Assembly (NCBI GenBank): GCA_049999725.1 | Contig: JBNGIS010034005.1 | Span: forward strand, 1-64,000 | Origin: Haplomitrium mnioides | Taxonomy: Eukaryota > Marchantiophyta > Haplomitriopsida > Calobryales | DNA: 64,000 bases | Direction: 5' to 3' | Part shown: positions 10,095-22,416 of the stretch, piece after piece | Layout: the number at the start of each line of letters is the position of its first letter | Numbering within the stretch: the stretch's first letter is position 1 | The notes under the pieces: generated by a model | The model's input: the letters and a program-made list of their open reading frames with translations, nothing else | Databases searched by the model: none | What the model was told of the DNA's origin: nothing | Position numbers and translations under genes: made by a program

Positions 10095-12986
10095 TGTTGC
10101 TCTCCTGTTTCAAGCCTTAACCTTTTCAAATGCTGCTTTGAAGGCAAGGGAGGATAGATTCAAGGCTTTCAGGTTCTTTTCTGAGATGGCCCTTTGTCAG
10201 TTATCACTTTGAGGCTTTCAGGGTTCTCCATTTCCTTACCAGCCTTTTTGTTCACCACTCACTCTCTTCTGGTTACACTTAGATCATTTGCTCATGCAAC
10301 CCCCAGTCCACCATTACCACACCCAGCTTTCCTTGTGTAATTCCTTCACTTTATTCCAAGGGTCCAACTCTTAAGACCCTTCCACCTTGTATGTTGTGGG
10401 GCAGAAAGGTGATGTGACTTGCACCAATGAACGATGATAAAGGTCTGGACTCCCCCTCCCAAAGTTGTCACAAAACTGATACAAATGACTCCTAATTAGC
10501 CTAAGATGAACTAATTCCTAACTATGCAATAAGATAAAAAAACAGAGAGCATTTACCTCCAGGATCACTTCGGTGTGTCAATGGACTTGACTCCCCCTCC
10601 AGAGCTGTCCCAGGGTCTGCTCAACTGGTCATGATGTGTCCTAGTCTAAAAGGTCTTTAAACTCAAATGCAAAATGTAAATCTAACTATATACAGATACA
10701 CAAACACATATACACTATGTATTGTAATAGGAATAGAGTCCTTGAAGACCTTCTGGACTGATCTCACCAATAGATCCTCCCCTTCTGAATCATTGGCTGC
10801 CTCCCAGCCTTCACACCAACATCCACCCACACACCCCTCTTCAGATAGTTTTTCAACTTCCCTCGCGAGAAGCCCTAACTTTACTTCCTCAGGCTAGGAA
10901 GAGGATTTCTTTCACTTCCACCTCTGGAAGACAGTCTTCCCGACTACAAGTAGCTCACTCCACCCCGAGCCTTGACAAGTCTTACTCCGCAGTGCGTGGG
11001 CACTAACGCAGCCCCCCCTCTCAGCTCCACTTGAAGAATTACACCAAAGTGTACTTCGAACACTTTGGGTTGATGCTCCTACACAGGGAAGGCAAAGACG
11101 ACCCCAAGCTTCTCACTTGGCAACCTCTCCCAATTTCTCAGCAAGCAAGATTCCCTTCTACACTCCCGTATTGATCCACCTCCGCCCTTGGTCCACTCAC
11201 GGGGATAGTTAATCCCGTTACAACGGAAAAGGAAATTGCGCTGCGTGTCTTGTCAGTTGGTCAAGAAGCGCCAAGTACAACGGCAACTCTATAAAGAGTC
11301 TGAAGAATCTTGCGGGCTAAGATTCTACAAATTCCCGTGAAATCAAGTTTGAAAGATTCTTTGGAATAGAGTTCCGAAGCGCTCTACGGAACCTAGTCTA
11401 TAGGAATCTTTGCATATTCACCCGAATATTCTACGGATCCCCTCCGAGTGCAACATCGTCCAAAGGGCGCCGTCCGACGCTGCCCCACAAAGGGGTAGGC
11501 GGACCGCCGCGCTGACTCTTTCTCCGAAATTGACCTACTCGTGGCTCGAGACCCGACGTTTTCCCACTTGTTGCCGCGTGTCCTTTGACTTACCCCAAGC
11601 TTCTGAGGTTGCCATGTCATCTGAAGAGCACCGTCTGACGCCGCTCCGCAAAGGGGTAGGCCGATCGCCGATTTGACCCTCTTCCGAAGTTGACCCACTG
11701 ATCTTCCGCGGATGCCATGTTATTTGAAGAGCACCGTTTGACGCCGCTCCGCAAAGGGGTAGGCCAATCGCCGATTTGACCCTCTTCCAAAGTTGACCCA
11801 CTGATCTTCCGCGGATGCCACGTTATATGAAGAGCCTTCCCTTCTCTAAGAAAGAACTATGTCGATGTCACCATTCCAGAATCCCTTCATGATAAGAACA
11901 ACACGCACGCCCGAAGCTCCATTCGCTAAGTTGTCATCCTGCTTGCTATAAGAACTACAAGGAGCCTCTTGAACCAACCCCGCCCATCCTCCGTCAAACT
12001 TTCCAACTTCGCAGCCGTACCTTGTCAAACTTTCCCACTGGTCCTCGCCGGATCGGTGATAGATCCTCTTTTTGGCACTGCTTGTTCTTTGTCTAACTTG
12101 ACTTGCGATTCATCACCCCTTGTCGGTTGTACTTGCTCCTCTGGTCAGATCGTGGATGGGTAACCTTTTTGGTTGATCCTTCTTGCTCTTTGGTTGGGCC
12201 TTCCAACGGATCTCTATTAAAAGAGCTCTCCACGTCGGAAGACGAATTAGAGCCCACTTAATCGGGATCCGCACTTAGGAAGGCTGCTTTCTGTTACGTC
12301 CTTTGAGGCCCGCCACCCTTTTGTGAAGACCTTTGGAACTTCCTGGAGTCGCCACGTCACTCACGGAATCCTGTGAAGCGCTTTGGAGATGCCATGTTTC
12401 CGTGGAATCCTACAGAGCCCTCAAAAGACTCCACGTTTCCACTCAGACTTGCGAACTCGACGAAGAGGGTCGGACCTTTGGAGGGCACGCTCACGCTTGC
12501 GGGATCGAGGTGTCCCCCGCCCCTTGGCCTAGCTCGCTCTTACAAAGATCACGCCTCCTCCCTCTTGTCTCTGATCCGTGCTTCTGATGTGTGGCTTCCA
12601 TAGGCATGGTTCGCGGTCCCCCTCTCTCTTGAGTGCCTTCAGATTTCTTCTTTGTAGATCCGCTCTTCCTTTTTCGATTGCTTTGCCTCAGGTGGGCGTT
12701 CCCTTCTCCCTACTAGGCTTTGATTCCCGCATCCCTATGAGACCCATAGGCTCTTGCTTGCCCAATTCAAATTTTTAGTGGTGCCCACCTTCTTGCTGGC
12801 AATCACTACCTCCCTCCTCTGCTTTCGCCATGATCCTGTCCTCCTTCACAAATTTATGCTTATACTTACAAAATGAAGGATTCCTACTGCTCCCGAGGCG
12901 CTCTTGCACTTACCAAGGCGGAATTGTGTCAATGCTGCTCTTGTTGGGAAGAATTCCATGTCATCACCTCAATCCGCCGGTTGATA
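10095..12986 (-). repeat. B1 3' LTR (left copy)
   Basis: Starts TGTTGCTCTCC and ends CCGGTTGATA (terminal CA mutated to TA), aligned throughout with the right LTR. It differs by a 103-bp tandem duplication (11611-11713, 11714-11816) and by lacking about 333 bp found in the right LTR (about 19954-20286; breakpoint near 11206). On the element's strand a purine-rich AAAGGGAGAG lies just inside it (about 12989-13000), a possible polypurine tract. Confidence 0.85.
11611..11816. repeat. 103-bp tandem duplication private to the left B1 LTR
   Basis: Two units, each starting GCCATGT at 11611 and 11714, and ending before GCCACGT at 11817. They differ at only a few positions. The right LTR has a single, shorter equivalent near 20690-20775. 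Confidence 0.9.
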
Positions 12987-14427
12987 TAACTCTCCCTTTG
13001 AGTGTGAAGCGTCTCCGCGAACACCTTTCTTCTCCCTCACTCTGTTGGGTGCCTCTGCTGAATGATTGTTGGCTTGAACTCTGCAACTCTTGCAGTACAA
13101 CCCCACAAAATGCCCCCCACAGAACACACACACACACAACTTACCTCAGCTGACTGGGCACCTTTGATGGGGTCACAGTTGGGCCCTCTTCCTTCTCCTC
13201 CTGATTCTCATATCTTTTTAGCTTGTTGAAGTGCACCTTGTTGGTGAACTTGTGACCCTCCAGTATCTCAAGCTCTGCTGACCCATTCCTACGGAGCTTC
13301 TTCATAACGAATGGCCTCATCCACCTTGTGTGCAATTTTCTAAGGAAATGCACAAACCTATTGTCATACAACAACACCAGATTTCCCTCTTGGAGGTCAA
13401 TTGGTTTGAGCCCCTTATCATGCTGCTTTTTCTTGAGCTCTTGTTGGTGCTCCAACCTCCCTTGGGCTATCTCTCTGGTTTCTTCCAAGCCCTTCAGCTG
13501 ATAGAGCCTCTCCCTTCTGCTCTGGCCTTCAGCCATCCTCTCCTGCTCCAACAATCTCTTGGTTGGCACCTCGTACTCTATTGGCACCAAGGCATGTTGT
13601 CCAAAGACCAAAAAGTAGGGGCAATGGCCCATTGTGGTCTTGTAGGCCAAGTTGTAAGCATGGGTTGCAGTGAGCAGCTTAAGGTTCCAATCTGCTTTGT
13701 TTGCTGCCACCGTCTTACTGAGGATCTTCCTTATGATCCTATTGGCTCTCTTTGTTAGGCCATTAGCCTTGGGGTGGTAAGTGGTGGTCCGCTTGTGCTT
13801 GATCAGGTATCGATTGGTCAGGTCTTGGATTACCTGATTGATAAAATGTGTCTCCTGATTGCTGACCAGCTCCAAAAGAGGCCTGAATCTGTAGAACATC
13901 TGCTTGTATAGGAAGGCTGCCACTGTCTTGGCATCGTCCCTCTAAGTTGCTCTGGCCTCCACCCACTTGGTGGCATTATCCGTGGCTAACAAGATGTATT
14001 TGTTGCCCTTCTGAGTGGAAGGTGCAATTAGCCCAATAAAGTCTATCCCCCACTTCTCAAAAGGTGCAAGGGGAATGATGGGCACCAGAGGATGGTGCTG
14101 ATTTGCTGCACACCTCCCCGTCCTTTGGCACGCATCACACCTCTTCATCCAAAAATGCACATCCTTGTGCAAGGTGAGCCACCAATATCTTGCATCCAAG
14201 ACCTTCTTGATTGTGGTGTCTACTGCAAAGTGGCCTCCCACTTCCTCTCCGTGGAGCGTTTGCATCATCACTATGGACTGATCCCGCTCTAAGCAACGTA
14301 TGATCATCCTGTCATACCCTCTCTTATGTAATATAACTTTGATCAAGAGGTATGGCCTTACCTTCTTGAGGAACACAGTAGCCTCCTCTCTGCTGCTGCC
14401 TTGGGGAACTTGAGCGGAATAGAGGAA
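12987..14427 (-). pseudogene. B1 integrase (degenerate; coding about 13141-14376)
   Basis: Minus-strand frames 14376-13942 and 13923-13141 encode the HHCC-type zinc region (GGHFAVD, FWMKRCDACQRTG). The core entry follows: WGIDFIGLI, then NKYILLATDNATKWVEA. The second part has VSNQETHF where D-Q-G-THF is usual (catalytic Asp to Asn), and YHPKANGLTKRAN where the catalytic Glu is normally in A-E (now Lys). The basic C-terminus is intact to 13141 with no chromodomain. Two of the three catalytic acids appear lost and there is a frame break near 13923-13942, so the enzyme is inactive. Confidence 0.85.
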
Positions 14428-15916
14428 TTAATTGATGATTACGTAACCCGTGGCCCTCCCAACCTTCACTTGGAACAGGTCTTCATCAGGTAATTCGTCA
14501 CCCGCCTCCTGCTGATTGACAAGTGTAGCAATCCGGGAAAAGAAATTTGCATCTTTGTGCTTCTTACCTGGCTTGATCATGACTTCAAAGTTGAACTCCT
14601 GCAGGAGGAGCACCCACCTCGCAATTTGACCGATGACGTCTGGCTTGTTCACCATGTACTTAAGTGCATTGTGATAAGTGTGGAAGATCACTTTGTAATG
14701 CAACAAGTAGTGCCTGAATTTCTTCAAGGCATATATGATTCCCAACGCTTCCCGATCTGTGGAAGAGTAATTCTTCTTTGCTGGTGCTAACAGCCTGTTG
14801 GCGAAGTAGATTGGGTGATCACGCCCCTTCTTATCTATCTGGGATAGCACTACTCCAATGCAGAACCTAGATACATCAATCATCACATGAAAGTCCTTCC
14901 CCTAGCTGGGAGGGACTAACACAGAGGCACTTGCCAGCCTCCTCTTCAATTCCTTGAAGCTCACCAGCCTTTCAGGAGTGGTCTCAAATGTGCTACCCCC
15001 CTTGGTCATTTGAGTGAGGGGCAGAGCTACTAAGGTGAATTGGTCGATAAATCTACGGTAGTACCCAACGCAACTCAAGAATCCTTGAACCTCCTTCAGA
15101 TTGGTGGGAAATGCCACATTTAGCCAATTGGTGATCTTCTCCTCATCCACCTCTATTCCTTTGTTTGAGATCCGATGTCCGAGGAGTATCCCCTCCTTTA
15201 CCTTGAAGAAGCATTTGCTTGGGTTTCTTTGCACCTTTGAAGAGTGAGTCTTACATCCCTCTCTTGGTCTTCCAGCTTGCCATACACTACGAAATCGTCG
15301 ATGAACACTTCCAAGAATTTCCTAAGGTAGTCGTGGAAGATGTTCATCATCATTCGTTGGAACGTACTTGGTGCATTGCACAATCCAAAGGGCATTCTTC
15401 TGAAAGCAAACACCCCCATTCCATGGTGAATGCTGTCTTGAGCTGATCGTCCTCCCGGATTCAGATTTGGTTGTATCCTGAGTACCCATCTAGGAAGTTG
15501 TACACCACCTGTCCTGCCACCAAATCCAACACCCCATCCGTGAAAGGCAACGGATAGTGGTCCTTCTTTGTGACATCGTTCAGCTTCCAAAAATCTTGGC
15601 ATACTCGGATCTTCTTCTCCCCGTCATGTCCCACCTTCTTGGGCACCACTACCAAAGGAGACACCCACTCGATGTTGAGGACAGGGTAAATAAAATCAAC
15701 TTCCAGGAGTTTGTTTATCTCCTCCTTCACCAGTAGGGAGAATCGAGGATTCATCCGGTATTGCCTCTGACGTACTGGGATTGTTGTGGGTTCTAGGTTA
15801 ATTCGATGCTCCCCCAATTCTCTCAGGACTCCCTTTAGATCTACATGACTCCAGGTAAAGGCGTCACTGAAATTGTGTAGGAGATTGGTGAGGGCCCGCT
15901 CCGCTTCCCTGGGCAA
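14428..15916 (-). pseudogene. B1 reverse transcriptase and RNase H (degenerate)
   Basis: RT runs from 15916 down: VKEEINKLLEVDFIYP, WVSPLVVVPKK, RVCQDFWKLNDVTKKDHYPL and FLDGYSGYNQI. A frameshift near 15460 is followed by FRRMPFGLCNAPSTFQRMM and the catalytic VFIDDFVVYG (about 15290). Connection sequence (15234-14902) has EGILLGHRIS and VGYYRRFI. RNase H (14886-14428) has IDVSRFCIGVVLSQ, YSSTDREALGIIYALKKFRHYLL and the expected KHKDANFFSRI region. FIDD keeps both catalytic aspartates, but frames are broken at least three times. Confidence 0.85.
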
Positions 15917-17525
15917 TTGGGAGCCTATATAGAAGGTGTGTTCTTCTCAAACCACCAGCTACTTGTGTTAGACATCTCGCACCACCCCCATCTCATTTCG
16001 TCCCCTGTCATCCGTTGCTGGCATCAGAGTAGCCAACCGCACTCCGCCCTCCTCCTAAGGAGCTTCTTTGGACCTCCTCGTGTCCGCTTTCCTCATCCAA
16101 TGAGACACTTTGTACCTTCCTTCTCTCTGAACTCTAGTGTCCTCACCTCTGGTCCGATCTTCCGATGATTCCCTCCACTAGTGCTCTGTTCCATCGTAGG
16201 AGATAATTCAATTTGGTTGATGGACACCACACCCTCCTCCGACAGATCCTCCTCTGTCGCTTCACCCACCATCTGTACCCAGTAGTGGTACTCCGAGTCT
16301 TCTTCCTCCTCGGACCACTCACTATCATACTCCGCATCGGACTATGTTTCCCCCAAGTGAGGAACAAGACCATAGTGCACTTTTGTTTTTTTTGAGCCGA
16401 ACACCAATGTGAAGTTCCCTCAGTTGTGCATCACTCTGGCCCCATACAACCACGACCTTCCAATCAACACTGGGTAGGGAGACGCTCGGGCGGGTCGCAT
16501 TACCAGATAATTTAGTGTGAACTCCTTCCCCTTATGAATGTTGGTATTTGGAGAAGAGAGCCTAATGGCTTTACTCGCGACCTATCCGCCAGCCTCATGA
16601 TTCGGGCTGTATGTTGGAATTCCGTGAATCTCAATTTGTGAGATGCTTCCGCCACCATGATGTTGACTCTTGCCCCTCCATCTACGGGTACTAAGGACAA
16701 TGTGCACCCCACGATATGGATGTCGATCTCCGAGGCCTTCTTGTCTTCACAGACTAGTTGCAGATCTGCTAGAGCTCCCACCTTGGGTAGCCTTCTTCTC
16801 CTCTTAGCTCCCATCAGGAATTCGCGGAGCTGCCTTCGATATAGCAGGCTATCCTTGATGAGTTGGCCCACTGTGGCCGTAATAGGGCAATTCCGCACAT
16901 CTGCTTAAATGATGTAAGGGTTGGGCTTTGTCCCCTCTTCCGGAGCTGCAACCTTCGCATGTGACTCCTGGGTCCCTTCTTGCTACTTATAGACCTCTTT
17001 GAGGGTCTCTTTTGCTACTTGCTCTTCTTCCAGAGCCTCCAATTGCCTCCTCACATGGTCTTGCTGCTTCGGGTAGAACCATTTCGGATTATCCCTTTGA
17101 TAATCTGAATCATTGCGTGATAAGGTTGCTTGAGCCACCCCCTTCTTGGCTCTTTGCTCAGACTTCTTCAAGCTCCTCTTCTTTGCTTTTGCCCTGACCT
17201 TGGTTACCACTCGGACGCAATCCTCAGAAGTGGGAGTCTCCCAACCTGGCAATTCGACTTCCTCCTCTATCTCTAGGGTGATCGAATTGACAATTGTGGG
17301 GGGAGGAGGATTCACGCTTGGCTTAGTGGGAGCATCGGGTCTTTGGTTTGGGCAATATACCACTACATGCTCCTCCTTCTTGCATTGGAACCACAAGGGA
17401 GGTGGTTGGCTATAACCGCTCTTCCGTGACTTCGGACAGCTGGATGAGATGTGGCCGAGTTGGCCACAATTCCAACAGATCATGATTGTTGTCTTGGGGG
17501 GCTGATTGGCACCCCACTGATTCAT
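15917..17525 (-). pseudogene. B1 protease region and two knuckle-like motifs (degenerate)
   Basis: Frame 17525-16983 starts with a canonical knuckle, CWNCGQLGHISSSC, followed by a second, FQCKKEEHVVVYC, in which the first cysteine is tryptophan. Frame 16898-16512 has the protease-like segment LSLVPVDGGARVNIM. D-G-G in place of D-S/T-G is a variant I associate with Athila-type elements (from memory). The linker 16500-15917 is poorly conserved and acidic on the element strand. With the knuckle in gag, three knuckles may have been present. Confidence 0.65.
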
Positions 17526-17541
17526 CGGCCCTTTTGTTCCC

Positions 17542-18686
17542 TCATGTGGGCCTGCTCAGCATTGTCCAAGGCTCCTCGTTGATTTGATACACCGTTTCTG
17601 AGGCCTCCTCCATGACATACTCAACCTCTTCTCTCACGTACTCGAGCGCTTCCTTCCCTACATAATGCACAACATTATTGTTGTTCAGACATTCCTGAGG
17701 GGAGTGTCCATGCTCCTTGCATCTGACACACCATACTCCAACTCTCCGGGTTGGCAGGGGCCTGCCCTCCGGTTTGATCTCTGCCAAGAGGATGTTCATT
17801 GCCTCCATCTTGGCGCTCAGCTCTTTGATCCAATCCCTCCCCCTGGCTTCGTGCTCACCTTGGGTTCGGGTTCAGCTTTCTTGTACCTCCCCTTGCTAGC
17901 CTCTTTGCGATGATTTACCTCCTTGGCATGCTTCTTCTTTTTAAGATCTTTCTTCTTCTTCTTTTTCCTGGCTGACTGGTCCTCCTCTGAGTTGCTACTG
18001 CTTGACTCATTCTCGCCTTCCAAGGAGGACTCGGAGCTCTGATCTGTTTCCTTGTCACTGTCTAAGGTGTCTGAAAAATCATCAGAATCGTACTTAGCCC
18101 GTGCCTTCCTGCGGGAACTGGTGATTGGAGCCTTGACATGGGATCGAGCTGCATTGACTGCGTCCTCCAGAGTCTGTGGCTCCATTTGTCTCACCCAGGT
18201 CCCAATTCCCTTGGGTAGAGCTGCCAAGAACCACGCCGTGAGCATCCTGTCAGTGGCTGGTGGGTTCAACTTCCACGCCACCTTCTTGAAACGTTGGAGG
18301 AGTTTCCTCACGGACTCTTTCTTCTTCATCATGAGCTGACCCATCTTGATCAGCGCTTCCGTCTCTTCTCCAATCCCGCGGAATTCTGCTATCAAGGCCA
18401 CCTTGAATGCATGCCAGTCCCTCTTAACATTATTGGGAAAATCCTTGTACCAAGGCTAAACTTCTCCCTTCAAAACTATTGGCAAGATCCCAATTTTTAC
18501 ATGGGCTTCACCATTTGCTACTGTAGTATTCTCCAGGTCGTCCAGCCATCCATCTGGGTCATCCTTAGGGCGTCCCTTGAAGGACTTATATTTGAATCTT
18601 CCCTGAAGCCCAGAAGCGGGTACTGGATTGGCCATTCCTGCACTAGCCACAACCACTTCCACCCATAAGTCCCTTCCTTCCGCCAC
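17542..18686 (-). pseudogene. B1 gag (degenerate)
   Basis: Frame 18686-18456 has LQGRFKYKSFKGRPKDDPDG and an ILP-containing helix, ending at a stop at 18456. The same protein continues as WYKDFPNNVKRDWHAFK and, in 18401-17817, KESVRKLLQRFKKVAWKL and MLTAWFLAALPKGIG, a retrotransposon gag domain. A long Ser/Glu/Lys-rich low-complexity tract follows (about 18100-17880). After a frame change, 17808-17542 carries a canonical knuckle CVRCKEHGHSPQEC. One stop and one frameshift disable it. Confidence 0.8.
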
Positions 18687-18825
18687 TCTTCCTCAACAGA
18701 CTCACACCTAGTTGCTCTGTTTCTTGGAAGTGGCTTTCTCACAGGCTGACTTGAGTCTCTGGTGCACAAAGTGGTGTCTCTGGTTCGGGTTGGTCTCAAG
18801 TTTCTCCAAACCTTTGGCCCTCCTT

Positions 18826-18842
18826 CTAGCACCAAAAATTCA
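18826..18842 (-). promoter_or_regulatory. Probable B1 primer-binding site
   Basis: Directly inside the 5' (right) LTR, the element strand reads TGAATTTT then TGGTGCTAGAAGGAGGG. A primer-binding site should start TGG to pair with the tRNA CCA end, and this one does, a few bases from the LTR. I cannot assign the tRNA. It is clearly not the initiator-Met type used by family A. Confidence 0.5.
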
Positions 18843-21800
18843 TGTCGCTCCTTTGTTTCAGACCTTAACCTTTTCAGATGCTGCTTTGAAGGCAAGGGAG
18901 GACAGATTCAAGGCTTTCGAGTTCTTTTCTGAGATGGCCCCTTGCCACTTATCACTTTGAGGCTTTAAGGGTTCTCCTTTATCTTACCAGCCTTTTTGTT
19001 CACCACTCACTCTCTTCTGGTTACACTCAGATCATTTACTCATGCAACCCCCAATCCATAATTACCACACCAAGCTTTCCTTGTGTAATTCCTTCACTTT
19101 ATTCCAAGGGTCCAACTCTTAAGACCCTGCCACCTTGTATGTTGTAGGGCAAAAAGGTGATGTGACGTGCACCAATGAACGATGATAAAGGTCTAGACTC
19201 CCCCTCCCAAGGTTGTCACAAAACTGATACAAATGATTCCTAACTAGCCTAAGATGAACTAATTCCTAACTATGCAATAAGATAAAAAACAGAGAGCATA
19301 TACCTCCAGGATCACTTGGTTGTGTCAAGGGACTTGACTCCCCCTCCAGAGCTGTCCCAAGGTCTGCTCAACTAGTCATGATGTGTCCTAGTCTAAAAGG
19401 TCTTTAAACTCAAATGCAAAATATAAATCTAACTATACACAAATACACAAACACATATACACTATGCACTGCAATAGGAACAGAGTCCTTGAAGGCCCTC
19501 TGGACTGATCTCACCAACAGATCCTCCCCTTCTGAATCATTGGCTGCCTCCCAACCTTCACACCAACATCCACCCACACACCCATCTCCAGATAGTTTTT
19601 CAACTTCCTTCGCGAGAAGCCCTAACTTTACTTCCTCAGGCTAGGAAGAGGATTTCTTTCATTTCCACCTCTGGAAGACAATCTTCCCGACTGTAGGTAG
19701 CTCAATCCACCCCGAGCCTCAACAGGTCTTACTCCATAGTGTGCGAGCACTAACGCAGCCTCCCCTCTTAGCTCCACTTGAAGAATTACACCAAAGTGTA
19801 CTCCGAACACTTTGGGTTGATGCTCTTGCACAGGGAAGGCAAAGATGACCCCAAGCTCCTCACTTAGCAACCTCTCCCAATTTCTTAGCAAGCAAGAATC
19901 CCTTCTAGACTCCGGTATTGATCCACCTTCGCCCTTGGTCCACTCACGGGGATGAGTTCACCTGGATCGCCTGAGCCTCTAGAGCTCCCCGCCTAGCGAT
20001 TCTCAGTGCCCCTCCAATCCACCTCCACCCTTGCTTGCTCTAGTGTGAGTTCACTCGCTTCACGTAGCTTCTCATTGGATTCTTCCTCCCGCCTTACCTT
20101 GTTGCGATTTCCCTGTCTTGAGGTTGCTATCGTGTCCTTAGATTGCTTGTGCATCAACTTGAACAAATTACAAGTCCCTCGATGTATACCCCTGAGCGCA
20201 CACTGATCCCCCGAGCCCTTCTCATTGAAAGGTAGTTAATCATGTTGGGCTCAAAATGGGAGGTGACGACGCGTGGCTCCACGTTCGTTAATCCCGTTAC
20301 AACGGAAAAAGAAATTGCAACGAGTGTCCTGTCAGTTGGTCAAGAAGCGCCAAGTACAATGGTAACTCTACAAGGAGTCTGAAGAATCTTGTGGGCTGAG
20401 AATCTGCAGATTCCCGCGAAACCAAGTCCAAAGGATTCCTCGGAACGGAGTTCCGAAGCACCCCGCAGAACCTAGTCTACAAGAATCTTTGTAGATTCGC
20501 CCAAATATTCCACGGATCCCCTCCGAGTGCCACGTTGTCCAAAAGGCGCCGTCCAACACCGTCCCACAAAGGGGTAGGTAGACCGCCGCGTTGACTTTTT
20601 CTCTGAAGTTGACCTGCTCGTGGCCCGAGACCCGATAGTTTCCCACTTGCTGCCACGTGTTCTTTGGCTTACCCAAAGCTTCCAAGGTCGCCACGTCATC
20701 TGAATAACACCGTCCAATGCCGCCGTCGGTTTGACCCTCTTCCGAACTTGACCTGTTGATCTTCCGTGGATGCCACGTCATCCGAAGAGCCTTCTCTTCT
20801 TTGAGTAAGAACTGTGCCAATGTCGCCATTTTGGAATCCCATCGTGATAAGAACAGCACCCGCGCCCGAGGCTCCTTTCGCTAAGTTGTCATCATGCTTG
20901 CTATAAGAACTAAAAGAAGCTTCTTCAACCAACTCCACGCATCCTCCGTCAAACTTTCCAACTTCGCAATCGTACCTTGTGAAACTTTCCCACTGGTCCT
21001 TGCCGGATCAGTGATAGATCCTCTTTTTGGCACTGCTTGCTCTTCGTCTAACTGGACTTGCGATTCATCACCCCTTTAGCTGTACTTGCTCCTTTAGTCG
21101 GATCATAGATAGGTCACCTTTTTGGTTGATCCTTCTTGCTCTCCGGTTGGGCCTTCCAACGGATCCCTATTAAGTGGGCTCTCCATGTCGGAAGACTAAT
21201 CGGAACCCACTTAACCGGGATCCCCACTTAGGAAGGCTGCTTTCCGTTACGTCTTTCAAGGCCCGCCACCTCTTTGTGAAGACCTTCGGACCTCCATGGA
21301 GTTGCCACGTCACCCACGGAATTCCGTGAAGCGGTCTGGAGACGCCACGTTTCCGTGGAATCCTACGGAGCTCTCAAAAGACTCCATGTTTCTGCTCAGA
21401 CTTGCGGACTCGACAAAGAGGGTCGAACATTTGTAGAGCGCGCTCACGCTTGCGAGATGCATCCCCTGCCCCTTGGCCTAGCTCGCTCTTACAAAGATCG
21501 TGCCTCCTCCCTCTTGTCTTCGATCCGTGCTTCTGATGTGTGGCTTCCGCAGGCACGGTTTGCGGTCCCCCTCTCTCTTAAGTGCCTTCGGATTTCTTCT
21601 TTGTAGATCTGCTCTTCCTCCTTCAATCGCTTTGCCTCAGGTGGGCGTTCACTTCTCCATGCTAAGCTTCGATTCTCGCATCCCTATGAGACCCACGAGC
21701 TCTCGCTTGCCCAATTCAAATTTTTAGTGGTGCCCACCTTCTTGTTGGGGATCACTGCTCCCTCCTCTCCTTCTGCCATGATCCTATCCTCCTTCACAGA

Positions 21801-21941
21801 TCCATGCGCTATGCTCATACTTATAAAATGAAGGATTCCTGCTGCTCCCGAGGCGCTCTTGCACTTACCAAGGTGGAATTGTGTCAATGGTGCTCTTGTT
21901 GGGAAGAATTCCGTGTTAGCACCTCAATTCGCGGGCTGACA
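18843..21941 (-). repeat. B1 5' LTR (right copy)
   Basis: Begins TGTCGCTCCTTTG and ends GCGGGCTGACA, and is 3.1 kb long. It has an approximately 333-bp block (19954-20286) absent from the left LTR. Substitutions between the two LTRs are frequent, so B1 is not a recent insertion. Confidence 0.9.
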
Positions 21942-22416
21942 AGTGACCAAGTTATGTTGTCTACTCATGATTTTTCATTGTCTTTAGATACTCAAGCTCG
22001 TAGGTTATCTTTTGCTTGGATTGGTTCTTTCTTTATTTCTCAGGTTATTTCTTCCGTTGTTTATAACCTTGATCTTCCTCTTGATATAAAGATTCATCAT
22101 ATATTCCATGTCTCTAAACTTAAGCCTTCTATTCCTTCTCCATCTCCATCTCCATCTCCTAATCGTGTTCAACTTCCCCCTCTCGCTATTGCTCTTGATG
22201 ATCATGAAGAATTTGAAATGGAAAGCATTTTGGCAAAAAGAGTTATCAAGCGAGGGTGGCATCCACAAGTTCAATAAAATTTTTTGTAGAAAGGCTATCC
22301 TTTTCATAATGCTACTTGGGAACCTTCTTCAATTCTTGAGAATGCTCAAGAGGCTATTCAAATATTTGAAAGTTGTGGCAACGAAGAGGACGTCATCGAT
22401 TAGAATGCAATCATCA
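21942..22416 (+). pseudogene. A1 integrase C-terminus and chromodomain
   Basis: This resumes after the right target duplication. It reads HHIFHVSKLKPS, a Pro-Ser tract, then VQLPPLAIALDDHEEFEMES. The chromodomain segment ILAKRVIKRGWHPQVQ is followed by a stop at 22275-22277, then KGYPFHNATWEP and ILENAQEAIQIFES. The aromatic K-G-Y and T-W-E-P words are the chromodomain core that marks chromoviruses. One internal stop. Confidence 0.85.

Larger units (their letters stand above)
10095..21941 (-). mobile_element. Complete Athila/Tat-like Ty3/gypsy element B1 (11.8 kb)
   Basis: Two long LTRs (10095-12986 and 18843-21941) enclose minus-strand gag, protease, RT, RNase H and integrase. Outer ends are TGTTGC at 10095 and GGCTGACA at 21941, flanked by GGTGA/AGTGA. 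There is no chromodomain. RT with a DGYSGYNQI-type motif, FIDD, and integrase with WGIDFIGLI and NKYILLATDNATKWVEA are typical of the Athila/Tat branch rather than chromoviruses. Coding frames carry stops and shifts, and two integrase catalytic residues are lost, so B1 cannot move by its own products. It is nested in A1 in the opposite orientation. Confidence 0.9.
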
